DNA from: Chitinophaga solisilvae
GTDB lineage: Bacteria; Bacteroidota; Bacteroidia; Chitinophagales; Chitinophagaceae
DNA length: 64,000 nt
Assembly: GCF_009928525.1 (NCBI RefSeq)
Contig: NZ_JAABOK010000018.1
Location: forward strand, 51,536 to 115,535
Direction of reading: 5' to 3'
This document shows positions 33,801 to 41,837 of this stretch, piece after piece. Made by a program: the position numbers and the translations under genes. The notes beneath the pieces were generated by a model. That model was not told the DNA's origin and searched no databases. It saw only the letters and a program-made list of their open reading frames with translations. Positions within the stretch are counted from its first letter, which is position 1, and each line of letters begins with the position of its first letter.

Positions 33801-34254
33801 AGGTGTTATCAGCACCTACCTCAATTATAAGGGACTGCTCTTCTCTGCGAGTATCCGTTACCGTTATGGCGGCATGATGTTCAACGAAGCGCTGTTTAAT
33901 AAAGTGGAAAATATCTCATTGGACGAAGCCGGCTACAACCAGGACCGGCGTGCGTTGTACAGCCGCTGGAAAAAACCGGGAGATGTGGCTATGTTTAAAA
34001 GCATCGGGCTGACAAGGACAGAAGGAAAAATGTCTGACCGCTTTATTCAGCGGGACGATCAGCTGCTGGGTGAATCTTTCAGCCTTGGATATGACTTTCA
34101 GCACCGCCGCTGGCTGCGCAGGATGGGCATGCAGAGCCTCCGGCTCAACGCCTATATGAATGACCTGTTCCGTCTCTCAACCATCAGGGCGGAGCGCGGG
34201 ATCGACTATCCCTATTCCAACAGCGTGTCATTCAGCATCAACGCACTTTTCTAA
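30814..34254 (+). CDS. SusC/RagA-family TonB-dependent transporter with STN domain
   Basis: 1146 residues (the N-terminal 43 may be extra; ATG 30943 starts a signal peptide, MKLITFFLLGILLQVSA). Order of domains: STN (KAVFREIYAQTGYEFFYVN), carboxypeptidase-regulatory-like fold (VTGRILDESGNPLPGVVVVI), plug (IPNIELRGKTS-like region), then the 22-strand barrel. The STN domain signals to the FecR/sigma pair upstream. Substrate unknown. Confidence 0.92.
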   Translation: MQMRANRQPMPLCRLSSTRIRLLPWRIAGVEMPPGYRKKLLRCMKLITFFLLGILLQVSASTYSQTVTMDKRNVSVKAVFREIYAQTGYEFFYVNEILKHARKVSISGQHLPLKAVLDQCSKDQPFTYSILDKTIVLQSKTTNAAPEAAVPPAAPAPPRIWVTGRILDESGNPLPGVVVVIKNTTTGNVSGAEGNFRIEVEPGATLVFSYLGYETKEVVVKDDKALFLTLVRAVTAIRETVVTGIFTRKKESFTGAVASFTGKELKAIGNQNVIQSLKALDPSFVVLDNNLKGANPNTMPNIELRGKTSVAGGTIKDQFSADPNLPLFILNGFETTLQKIIDLDMNRVASVTILKDAASTAMYGAKAANGVVVVETKLPAAGKLQLSYTGDFRLEVPDLRSYNLMDAAEKLEFERLSGRYKSKYGARDQMEMDMLYNKRLQEVNRGVNTYWMNEPVQKGFANGHSLYAEGGDDQMRYGAGVNYKKISGVMKGSGRSTWGANIDLNYRRGKVNIINQLYLSGYEANESPYGSFADFAAANPFFRKYNSEGKPDRYLDTIDGYKDVPTLVPNPLYNGLLSNINKTKNNDIQNNLQLLIDLPAGFRVQGGLQLSKSQTTGEVFTPAGNTLFDKVSIYEKGRYVNTRTEKMGYNANLMLIYGRVYGQHSITGNLRGDIEHSRSWSYATTAVGFPESVTNGNPAYSYGYEPDKRPATATAVFRRANVLGSVNYAWAQKYLLDLTARLDGSTAFGNNQKYTPFWSVGVGWNLEKESFMQHIGWIDRLKLRGSIGTSGNQNFGATTSASVYTYATGVNPFGQGILLQSLGNPDLRWQKTNTINLGMDAELMHHRLSASFNVYQRNTDPLVIQVSKAASTGLQSYSMNAGWLKTKGAEVNLRFSPVYMPARQIVWTVGLTGAMLKSEYGNISRSLQALNKLQLDSSRLARYNDGYSPTDLWAVRSAGIDPQTGQEIFIDRNGHYTFLYSPEDIVRIGNSQPLAEGVISTYLNYKGLLFSASIRYRYGGMMFNEALFNKVENISLDEAGYNQDRRALYSRWKKPGDVAMFKSIGLTRTEGKMSDRFIQRDDQLLGESFSLGYDFQHRRWLRRMGMQSLRLNAYMNDLFRLSTIRAERGIDYPYSNSVSFSINALF

Positions 34255-34274
34255 TGCTACAAAACTGTACACAG

Positions 34275-35723
34275 ATGAAACGTAAGATCACCATTAGCAT
34301 ATACCTCCTGGCAGGACTGGTGCTGCTGGGCTCCTGCAATAAGTTCCTGGACGTAAAACCGGAAGATAAATTTATGGAAGACCAGGTATTCAGCTCAGAA
34401 GCCAATGTGCTGGCTGCGCTGAACGGCATATACATTACGATGGCCAGAGAAGAGCAGTATGGAAAAAACCTGACGATGGGCATGACCGATGCCATGGCGC
34501 AGTATTACATGACCTATATCAGCTTCGGGGATACACACGAATACGATAACATAGCCAACTACCGGTATGCAGAGAAGGATACGAAAGCGAAGACAGAAGA
34601 AACCTGGATTGCCGCCTACCGGAATATTCTTCAGGTGAATGCCTTCCTGTACGGACTGAACAAGTACCGCGACCGTCAGCTGCTGTCTCCCGCAAAGGAT
34701 TCGCTGGTAAGAGGGGAAGCTATGGCGTTGAGGGCGCTGATGCATTTTGATATGCTGCGCCTGTTTGGTCCCATGTACAGCTCTCCGGATTCTACCCGCG
34801 CATCTGCTCCGTACTATACGTTGGGTAATGCAGAGCTGCAGCCGTTGTTGCCCGCAAATCGCGTGGCAGACAGCGTGCTGAAAGACCTGCACCAGGCGGA
34901 GCTATTACTGAAATCTGACCCCGTTGCCAGTAAGGGCAGCAGCGGTACCGGCGGAAATGATTTCTTCGGCAGAAGAAATATACGGATGAACTATTACGCT
35001 GTAAAAGCCTTACAGGCAAGGGTATGGCTATACAGGGGCAATAAAGCCGCTGCACTGGCCGCCGCCACCGAAGTGATAGACAAAGCCTCCCGCTGGTTCC
35101 CCTGGACCGCCGATAACGGACAGGCCGGTTACGATCCGGAAGATAAAATTCTATACGCCGAAGTGTTGTTCGGCTTGTTCAATATTGATCTCTATACCAC
35201 AGGGAAATCGCTCTTCTCCGATGATCTCACGAACCAGCATTTGCTGGCTCCTATGGAAACCCACCTGGATAAAACCTACGAGGGAATGAGTTCTGAATAC
35301 CGTTATGATAAAATCTGGAAAAGAGGCGCTTCACATGCCGTAAAACTGTTTACAAAATATGTTGATGTAAGAGAGACAGAAGACAGAAATAAGCCTTTCC
35401 GATATATCCTGCCGATGATACGTATGAGTGAGATGTACTACATCGCGGCAGAATGTGTGCCGAATGCTGCCGCCGGCATCGGTTACCTGAATCAGGTACG
35501 TGCACACCGGAACCTGCAGCCGCTGGGCGCTTCAGCCAACCTGCAGACAGAGCTGAGAAAGGAATACGCCAAAGAATTCTGGGGAGAGGGGCAATTATTC
35601 TTCTTCTATAAAAGAAAAAAAATTACCTCGGTGCTGGCAGGCAGCTCCGATAACCAGATTAAACTGGGAAGCGGACAATATGTAGTGCCGCTGCCCGATG
35701 CTGAAATCTATTACAGAAATTAA
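34275..35723 (+). CDS. SusD/RagB-family nutrient-binding lipoprotein
   Basis: 482 residues from ATG 34275; an ATG at 34254 overlapping the susC stop would give a longer N-terminus that breaks the lipoprotein signal (LLAGLVLLGSC, Cys21). SusD signature at the start of the mature protein (NKFLDVKPEDKFM), TPR-like helices (RGEAMALRALMHFDMLRLFG) and a C-terminal SusD region (RNLQPLGASANLQTELRKEYAKEFWGEG). Forms the lid of the SusC barrel. Confidence 0.92.
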   Translation: MKRKITISIYLLAGLVLLGSCNKFLDVKPEDKFMEDQVFSSEANVLAALNGIYITMAREEQYGKNLTMGMTDAMAQYYMTYISFGDTHEYDNIANYRYAEKDTKAKTEETWIAAYRNILQVNAFLYGLNKYRDRQLLSPAKDSLVRGEAMALRALMHFDMLRLFGPMYSSPDSTRASAPYYTLGNAELQPLLPANRVADSVLKDLHQAELLLKSDPVASKGSSGTGGNDFFGRRNIRMNYYAVKALQARVWLYRGNKAAALAAATEVIDKASRWFPWTADNGQAGYDPEDKILYAEVLFGLFNIDLYTTGKSLFSDDLTNQHLLAPMETHLDKTYEGMSSEYRYDKIWKRGASHAVKLFTKYVDVRETEDRNKPFRYILPMIRMSEMYYIAAECVPNAAAGIGYLNQVRAHRNLQPLGASANLQTELRKEYAKEFWGEGQLFFFYKRKKITSVLAGSSDNQIKLGSGQYVVPLPDAEIYYRN

Positions 35724-35733
35724 AAGCAGTACT

Positions 35734-36468
35734 ATGAAACTGAAGAATATCATTGCCGGAGTGCTGCTGCTGGCAGCCTGTAAGAAAGCAGATGTTTTTA
35801 CCTATAAAGCAAAGGATGCCGTATACTTTAATGTATACAACAATGGTTACAGATCAGATTCTTCCTACCTGAATTTCCTGAACATTCCGGCGGAAACAGA
35901 CAGCTATGTATTCCGCATACCGGTGATGATCACAGGCGTGCCTGCTCCGGTGGACCGGTCTTTTATTGTAGTGGCAGATACCTCTTCCACCGCTGTGGCA
36001 GGTAAGCATTACCGCGCATTGCCCCCAACCTTTACCATGCATGCCGGAAAGAGCAGGGATACCATTGCCGTTGTATGGCTGCGTACCCCTGATATGAAAA
36101 ATGCAGCGGTGACCTTACGGCTACAGCTGCAGGAGAATGAAAATTTCAAATCAGATTTTCAGCCCATACTCGACGCTGCCAATAAACGCACTTATCTGTC
36201 CAGGTATACCATCCGTACCGGCGATATGCTGGTAAGGCCGCCGGGATGGTGGGATTTTATGCTGGGTGATTTTACCCTGAAGAAACTGTTCCTCATCTGC
36301 CGCCTGATGGATAAGAAGCCGGATATGTTTGAAGGCCCTATGAATATGGGACTGAACATAGAGATCGGCATATTCATGCAGCATTACCTGGATGATATGC
36401 GGAAGGATGGCGCCCCGGTGCTGGAAGATAACGGAGATGAAATGACGATGGGACCAGGCATGATGTAA
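35734..36468 (+). CDS. DUF4843 domain lipoprotein
   Basis: 244 residues from ATG 35734 (MKLKNIIAGVLLLAAC, Cys16). DUF4843 features: DAVYFNVYNNG, the Ig-like repeat FRIPVMITGVPAPVDRSFIV, GKHYRALPPTFTMHAG. Typically encoded after SusCD pairs of the RagAB-like class. Surface-exposed accessory of unknown ligand. Confidence 0.82.
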   Translation: MKLKNIIAGVLLLAACKKADVFTYKAKDAVYFNVYNNGYRSDSSYLNFLNIPAETDSYVFRIPVMITGVPAPVDRSFIVVADTSSTAVAGKHYRALPPTFTMHAGKSRDTIAVVWLRTPDMKNAAVTLRLQLQENENFKSDFQPILDAANKRTYLSRYTIRTGDMLVRPPGWWDFMLGDFTLKKLFLICRLMDKKPDMFEGPMNMGLNIEIGIFMQHYLDDMRKDGAPVLEDNGDEMTMGPGMM

Positions 36469-36502
36469 ATATCATCTTTCAACCTGTAAAAAGAATTCAA
36501 TC

Positions 36503-37978
36503 ATGAAGCAAACTATATATAACCGGCTTTGTTTTTTCCTGCTGCTGGCTGTTTGCAGCAGCTGCTATAAGGATAAGGGCAATTACGATTACCATCCCAT
36601 CAACGAAGTAACTATCCAGGCCATCGATACCGCCTATGCCGTATTGCGGGGCGACTCCCTGCATATTGTTCCAAGGAAGACCTTTTCCCTGAGCAGCAAC
36701 CCCGAAGATGCTTACACCTATGCCTGGATTGCGGTGAACGATTCTTCCAAAACGCTGGCTACTACGCCGGAACTGCATGAACCGGTCATGCTGATGCCTG
36801 ATAATTATGAACTGTATTACCGGATCACAGAAAAAGCTACCGGCATTAAGTATGAGTTTAAAACAGAGCTGCATGTTATGACAGGCATCTATGAAGGCTG
36901 GCTGTTACTGAACGATCAGGGCAATGACAATCCCCGGCTGGATATGCTGTCAAAGAATGTAAGCGGCGATTTTAATTTCATTTCAGATGTGCTGAATTAT
37001 GCCAGGTCACCCCTTCAGCTCAGCGGAAAGCCGCGCTCCGTACAGGTTATACGGTACCGGAACAATAACCCGGATGTGCTGATTGGTACTTCTACCGGTA
37101 CTACCAGAATTGACCCCGAAACATTTGACTGGAACAGGACGATGAATGTGCTGTATGATATGCCACGGAATACGCCTGCTGATTTTGCGCCGGACAGACT
37201 GAATCATCAGTACGGGATTACGTACCTGGTGGACAAGGGAGATTTGTATTACCGTAATCCTCCCTACAGCATTATGTTTGCGCAACCGCTCAATGTTGTC
37301 AGGATGGAAACCGGGAAGTTCAGCGTATCGCCGTTTGTAGCGGTAAGTATGTTTTCCTATTCCCTGCTGTATGACATCACCAATAAACGTTTTCTGCGGC
37401 ATTCGGTGGAGAGCTTTGCCCCGTATTGCGAGCTGATGCCGGAGTCGCCGGATTTTGACTATAATAATACGGGTATGGACCTCGTGTATATGGAGCGGAC
37501 AGAGTATAATGAGTTTGATGTATTCAGTATTCTGAAGAAACCGTCAGGCGAATTTTATCTCTCCCGTATTTACCTGTTTTTTGATACAGAGTATGAAACA
37601 GCGCCGGTGCGTATGAATGCGCCTGAGCTGGACAAGGCATCCTGTTATGCTGTCAATCCGGATTATGGTTATGTGTTCTATAGCGTAGGCGGGAAGTTGT
37701 ATGAGTATGATTTCAGTTCCAACCAGGCTAAATTAAAACTGGATATTTCTCCCCGTGTAATTTCCTGTTTACAGACGCAGTATATGGAGGCAGAAAAGGA
37801 GCCGCTCAAAAGCCTGAGAAAAACGCTGGCAGTATGTAGTTACGATCCCGGCGGGCCTGCAGGGAAAAGCGGACGTATTGATTTTTACGCCGCCACAGCT
37901 GTGATGGGCGATCTGCAGCTGCGTCGTTCCTTTAGTGGTATGGGTAAGGTGATCAGTATGGATTACAGGGGACGTTAA
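36503..37978 (+). CDS. PKD-like family lipoprotein
   Basis: 491 residues. Lipoprotein signal ending CSSC (Cys21), then YKDKGNYDYHPINEVTI and an Ig/PKD-like domain (AYTYAWIAVNDSSK) typical of the PKD-like family found with DUF4843 and SusCD genes. The rest resembles a propeller-like region (EGWLLLNDQGNDNPRLDMLS). Last gene of the locus before a terminator. Confidence 0.8.
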   Translation: MKQTIYNRLCFFLLLAVCSSCYKDKGNYDYHPINEVTIQAIDTAYAVLRGDSLHIVPRKTFSLSSNPEDAYTYAWIAVNDSSKTLATTPELHEPVMLMPDNYELYYRITEKATGIKYEFKTELHVMTGIYEGWLLLNDQGNDNPRLDMLSKNVSGDFNFISDVLNYARSPLQLSGKPRSVQVIRYRNNNPDVLIGTSTGTTRIDPETFDWNRTMNVLYDMPRNTPADFAPDRLNHQYGITYLVDKGDLYYRNPPYSIMFAQPLNVVRMETGKFSVSPFVAVSMFSYSLLYDITNKRFLRHSVESFAPYCELMPESPDFDYNNTGMDLVYMERTEYNEFDVFSILKKPSGEFYLSRIYLFFDTEYETAPVRMNAPELDKASCYAVNPDYGYVFYSVGGKLYEYDFSSNQAKLKLDISPRVISCLQTQYMEAEKEPLKSLRKTLAVCSYDPGGPAGKSGRIDFYAATAVMGDLQLRRSFSGMGKVISMDYRGR

Positions 37979-38042
37979 CAAAAGATAACTCCTGATAGCA
38001 CAAATAGTTGATTGTCTATCCTCTAATTAACCCTTATATAGC

Positions 38043-38075
38043 CCCGGCCTGCTTTTGCGGCCGGGTTTTTATTTT
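38043..38075 (+). terminator. Rho-independent terminator after PKD-like gene
   Basis: CCCGGCC/GGCCGGG stem (38043-38049, 38059-38065) followed by TTTTTATTTTAT. The T run is on the plus strand, so it ends the SusCD operon against the convergent lanC2 gene. Confidence 0.88.
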
Positions 38076-38076
38076 A

Positions 38077-39276
38077 TCAGGAGAGCATGAGCATTTCATC
38101 CCATGCAGGAGGGATGTTGCTTTGGTAGGACAGGAGGGATAATCCTACACCGGTGCTACCGTCCAGCACATCCCAGCAGTATTCCCAGTCTTTGCCTGCA
38201 CCTATCCATCCGCGCATGCCATGTACGCCGGGTTGACCGGAGAAAATTACTTTCTCCAATGTGTTGTTGTACCAGTGTTGTGCGCATTGGAGGAAGGCGG
38301 GGTCTTTTGTTTCGTGCCAGAAGCGGTTATAAAATGCGGCGATGCCGCCGGAGCCATGGCACAGGCAGGAGTCCACCACGCCGGCAGCTTTGTCGGAAAT
38401 CCTTTTTGTGTTATAGTGCATAATATCCAGGGCCTCATCCATCCAGGCGGATTCCTGCAGATGTTTGCCACAGTACCAGCAGGCGAGGGCTACGGAAAGA
38501 TCTCCATAGCACCAGGAGAGGCGGCTGAAATCTGAGCGGCCGTCCAGCATACCCGGAAACAGTGCGCGCTGGTGGTCGGCGCTGCGGGGCAGCTGTTTGC
38601 TTTTAATAAAGGCGATACAATCGGTTATCAGTCGCCGGCATTGACCGGTGGCGATACCGGTGCAGTATATTTTAGCGAGCAGCACCAGCAGGCCGCAGGT
38701 GCCATGCGCCATACTGAAGGCATCGACACCTGGCTGGTCGGGTTGATCCATGGTGAATACGGGGAGGCTCAGTCCTCCGGGGGCGGGTACTGCGGCGGCG
38801 GCCAGCGTATCGACGAATTGCTGCAGGTGTGCCGCTACGGCGGGTTGCGCAGCATATGGTATCAGGAAATGACAGATGCCGGCGCTGCCATAGAGGAAAT
38901 CAAAATCTTTTTTATGCAGGCATTGTTCGCTGTCGGTAATAGCGGCAGGAAGAAAATCTGTGAGCAGCATATCCATGTCGATGTCTATAAATTCGTGCGC
39001 ATGGAGATGTTGTAATACCCAGAACGGTCCGGTGGCGCCGCTGCAATAGTCGTATCCCGTAACCGGTTCCGGCTGCAGGTCCTGGTAAAGCTGTTGCAGC
39101 AGATCTCCCGCCAGCGGATCCTGAACATTGTACTGGCGTTCGTAGTAGAACACATACAGCAATGCTCCCCACGGGCCTTTCAGGAGGCTTTCCGCATAGT
39201 AGGGTTCGTATCTTTTATGTTGCAGCAGGGTAATATTATCGTGATAGATAGTGGTCAGTATCTCTTCTGTTGTCAT
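38077..39276 (-). CDS. lanC: LanC-like lanthionine cyclase, second copy
   Basis: 399 residues from the ATG at 39276 (an upstream in-frame start at 39318 is possible but lacks conservation). Upstream AAGGAAG, 6-7 bases before the ATG, is a fair ribosome-binding site. Zinc ligand motifs SWCYGD (Cys256) and CLCHG (Cys306, His307); His191 in SMAHGTC. Clearly paralogous to the first LanC along its whole length (KGPWGALLYVFYYE). It lies 87 bases after the satellite precursor gene; no LanB or exporter is beside it. Confidence 0.9.
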   Translation of the reverse strand: MTTEEILTTIYHDNITLLQHKRYEPYYAESLLKGPWGALLYVFYYERQYNVQDPLAGDLLQQLYQDLQPEPVTGYDYCSGATGPFWVLQHLHAHEFIDIDMDMLLTDFLPAAITDSEQCLHKKDFDFLYGSAGICHFLIPYAAQPAVAAHLQQFVDTLAAAAVPAPGGLSLPVFTMDQPDQPGVDAFSMAHGTCGLLVLLAKIYCTGIATGQCRRLITDCIAFIKSKQLPRSADHQRALFPGMLDGRSDFSRLSWCYGDLSVALACWYCGKHLQESAWMDEALDIMHYNTKRISDKAAGVVDSCLCHGSGGIAAFYNRFWHETKDPAFLQCAQHWYNNTLEKVIFSGQPGVHGMRGWIGAGKDWEYCWDVLDGSTGVGLSLLSYQSNIPPAWDEMLMLS

Positions 39277-39362
39277 AGTATCATCTTCCTTAAAAAAATA
39301 ACAGTACAGCTGCAACACAATGGTTATATGTTTTTAGCTGTACTGTAAGCTCGTTCATGTCA

Positions 39363-39575
39363 TCAGTTTCTGCAGGTGCCGCCGAAAGTAAGTATCGGCT
39401 CTTTACAACACGGATAGCAGCGCATAGGCGTTTCAGCCGTGGAGAATGCAGTGCGGTAAGGCGCGCTGACTGCTACGGGTCCTTCTACTACATCAGTTTG
39501 CGTAGAGCTGAGTTTGGCAACAGTGTTCTTTTTCAGAAACAGTTTCCTGTCCAGGGAGATTTTTGTTGTTTGCAT
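39363..39575 (-). CDS. Satellite lanthipeptide precursor
   Basis: 70 residues. The leader has the array motif (ISLDRKLFLKKNTVAKLSS) but ends EGP at 31-33, not GG. Core of about 37 residues: Ser/Thr-rich start (SAPYRTAFSTAETP) and four Cys (53, 56, 57, 68) in RCYPCCKEP and TCRN. Pro after the first Gly could change or block C39 cleavage. It is cotranscribed with lanC2; dehydration would have to come from the LanB at 21859-24984. Confidence 0.78.
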   Translation of the reverse strand: MQTTKISLDRKLFLKKNTVAKLSSTQTDVVEGPVAVSAPYRTAFSTAETPMRCYPCCKEPILTFGGTCRN

Positions 39576-39946
39576 AGACTATATGTATTGAGGGTTAAAA
39601 AAATACGCGGAAAATGTTTACAGGTAATCTCAGATTCATGTGACGGTATATAAATATACCAAAAAATAAAGGGCAGCAGGGAAATTTTGCTATATAATTA
39701 TCCAGTAAGGTCAATTACGAATGCCGAATGATGAATGGCGGGTTAAGCACGAAGATTTAAGCGGATTCATGATTTCCCGATCCGCTTAAATCTTCGTGCT
39801 TAACCCGCCATTCATCCTTCGTCATTCGTAATTAACTATAATTATGATTTTACAACTATAATCTCTAACTTACCCGGTATCAACCAGGGAACGCGGTTCA
39901 GGAGAACCTGTAATTTATTGACTTACCACATTAACGCCATAGGTGC
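39576..39946. other. 371-base intergenic region between satellite precursor and second ECF gene
   Basis: No gene. It should carry the divergent promoters for the satellite locus and the sigma factor. It contains the long palindrome P3 (39713-39833) and an A/T-rich stretch near 39645-39670. Confidence 0.6.
39713..39833. repeat. Long inverted repeat P3 (53-base arms)
   Basis: Left arm 39713-39765 and right arm 39781-39833 match with two mismatches around a 15-base loop. Arms begin AATTACGAATG and contain the core GCACGAAGATTTAAGCGGA. Confidence 0.9.
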
Positions 39947-40489
39947 ATGGATCAATGCGCGGACATAGAGCTGGTCCAGCGGTTAAAGAGCGGCGATGCC
40001 ACCGCTTATGATACCTTGTTTGTCAGGTATTACAAGCTGCTGTGTGTCACTGCCTTCTGGCTTCTGCAGAATGAGCAGGAGGCCAAGGATATTGTGCAGA
40101 CATTTTTCCTGGATATATGGGACAGAAAGTTGTATCTCCAGTTTAACAATGATATAAAAGGGTATTTGCATACGGCCGTCAGGAACCGTTGTCTCAATCA
40201 TATTAAGAAGCAGAAAACGCAATTGCAGCAGCAGACGGCTTTTGCATTTCTGCAGGACGACAGCTGTATGGCCGGCCCGGAGCAGCTTCCGGACTACAGC
40301 GGCCAGCTGCATCAGAGCCTGGATACTATTGCGGGCCAGAAGCGTATGGCCATACAGATGATATACCTGGACGGCAAGCGGTACCAGGAGGCTGCTGATG
40401 AGATGGGGATCAGCATCAATTCCTTTAAGAGTTACCTGAAGAAGGGTATGAAGCTGCTGCGTCATGCCGTGAATAATAAAGACCGCTGA
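39947..40489 (+). CDS. ECF RNA polymerase sigma factor (second SusCD locus)
   Basis: 180 residues. Region 2 (YDTLFVRYYKLLCVTAFWLLQNEQEAKDIVQTFFLDIW) and region 4 (QMIYLDGKRYQEAADEMGISINSFKSYLKKGMKLL). FecI-like, 8 bases before its FecR partner. Would activate the SusCD genes behind it. Confidence 0.88.
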   Translation: MDQCADIELVQRLKSGDATAYDTLFVRYYKLLCVTAFWLLQNEQEAKDIVQTFFLDIWDRKLYLQFNNDIKGYLHTAVRNRCLNHIKKQKTQLQQQTAFAFLQDDSCMAGPEQLPDYSGQLHQSLDTIAGQKRMAIQMIYLDGKRYQEAADEMGISINSFKSYLKKGMKLLRHAVNNKDR

Positions 40490-40496
40490 AAGGGTT

Positions 40497-41597
40497 ATGG
40501 AACAGCAACAGGAGAAAATATTCCAACTGTATATACAGCAGCTCACAGGCCATCTGTCTGAGGAGGAGGAGGCTCATGTGCAGCGCATGCTGGCGGAAGA
40601 TCCTGCCTTTGCGGCTACCTGGGCTGCCCTGGAAGCTGAAGGGAAAGAGATGGACGTACAGGGTTACCTGCATCGTGTAGATGAACAGGCTGCCCTGCAG
40701 CAATTACAGCAACGTAGCCTGCGCCCGGCCTCCCGTAAAAAATGGCTGGCAGCGGCGGCGGTACTGCTGCTGCTCCTGAGCGGCAGCTATTTCTTCTTCC
40801 GCAGCACGCCGGCAACACCTCCGCTGGCGCAGGTAAAGCCACCGGTACAGCTGCTGCTGGCAAACGGCAGGCAAATCAACCTGGATAATGACAGCGCCGT
40901 CCGCACAGTTAGCAATGCTACCCTGACCACCGGCAACAACATGCTCCGGTACGAATCTGCCGATACTGCCATGAACACCCTGCAGGTGCCGGCCGGCGCT
41001 TCTTACCGCCTGATGTTGTCTGACGGGACGGAAGTATGGCTCAACGCCGCTACCAGCATGCGTTTTCCGTTCCATTTCTCCGGCGGCTCCAGAGAGGTGT
41101 ATGTCAGCGGAGAAGCCTATTTCAAAGTAGCGAAGCATCCGCAACAGCCTTTCACCGTTCACACGCCACTCACCAATATACAGGTGCTGGGCACCGCTTT
41201 TAACGTCAACACCTATCATAACGGTAATGTTCGTACGTCGCTCGTGGAAGGGAAGGTCATCACCTCCGCTGCCAACGGTCTTCAGACAACCCTGCAGCCC
41301 GGTTATCAGTCCGACTACTCCGCTGCTACCGGTTTTGCCGCCTCCCGATTCGATGAAGAAGAAGTATTGTCATGGATAAACGGCGTATATTATTTCCACC
41401 ATATGCCATTGCCGGAACTGGCCGCCGCAGCTTCCCGTTTCTATGGTATCACCATCGTCACAGATCCGCAAAAACATGCCCGCACCGCCACCACCGGCAT
41501 CATGGAGCGGGATAAACTCAGTGCCTTTCTAAATGATCTGGAAACTACCGCGCAGGTGAAGTATAGTTATAAGGATGGGGTGCTGCACCTCGAGTAG
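40497..41597 (+). CDS. FecR-family anti-sigma factor
   Basis: 366 residues. Cytoplasmic helical part, membrane helix near 83-101 (WLAAAAVLLLLLSGSYFFF), FecR domain (VPAGASYRLMLSDGTEVWLN) and C-terminal DUF4974-like part (VYYFHHMPLPELAAAASRFYGI). Partner of the sigma factor just upstream. Confidence 0.9.
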   Translation: MEQQQEKIFQLYIQQLTGHLSEEEEAHVQRMLAEDPAFAATWAALEAEGKEMDVQGYLHRVDEQAALQQLQQRSLRPASRKKWLAAAAVLLLLLSGSYFFFRSTPATPPLAQVKPPVQLLLANGRQINLDNDSAVRTVSNATLTTGNNMLRYESADTAMNTLQVPAGASYRLMLSDGTEVWLNAATSMRFPFHFSGGSREVYVSGEAYFKVAKHPQQPFTVHTPLTNIQVLGTAFNVNTYHNGNVRTSLVEGKVITSAANGLQTTLQPGYQSDYSAATGFAASRFDEEEVLSWINGVYYFHHMPLPELAAAASRFYGITIVTDPQKHARTATTGIMERDKLSAFLNDLETTAQVKYSYKDGVLHLE

Positions 41598-41607
41598 GAG
41601 CCATTTG

Positions 41608-41726
41608 ATTATTTTTTTATTTTATTATTTGAGATTTGTATCCAGGCCATGCCTCCCTTGTATCTATTGGTACAAAAGAATACCCTGATCGGATACAACA
41701 TCTCAAATAATAAAATAAAAAAATAA
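41608..41726. repeat. A/T-rich long inverted repeat between fecR and susC
   Basis: Left arm 41608-41643 (ATTATTTTTTTATTTTATTA then TTTGAGATTTGTATCC) pairs with right arm 41691-41726 with about one mismatch; the loop is 47 bases. It differs from P1-P6 in sequence but has the same shape. It may end the fecR transcript so that susC is expressed only from its sigma-dependent promoter. Confidence 0.8.
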
Positions 41727-41837
41727 TAAAATGAAGACACCCGTTTCCTCCTCTCCGTTGTAGTATATAAAAAACGAACAGCAAAAGAACAATGGTAACA
41801 CCACGTTATCGGACTAACTATTAAATGAATTTCTGTT

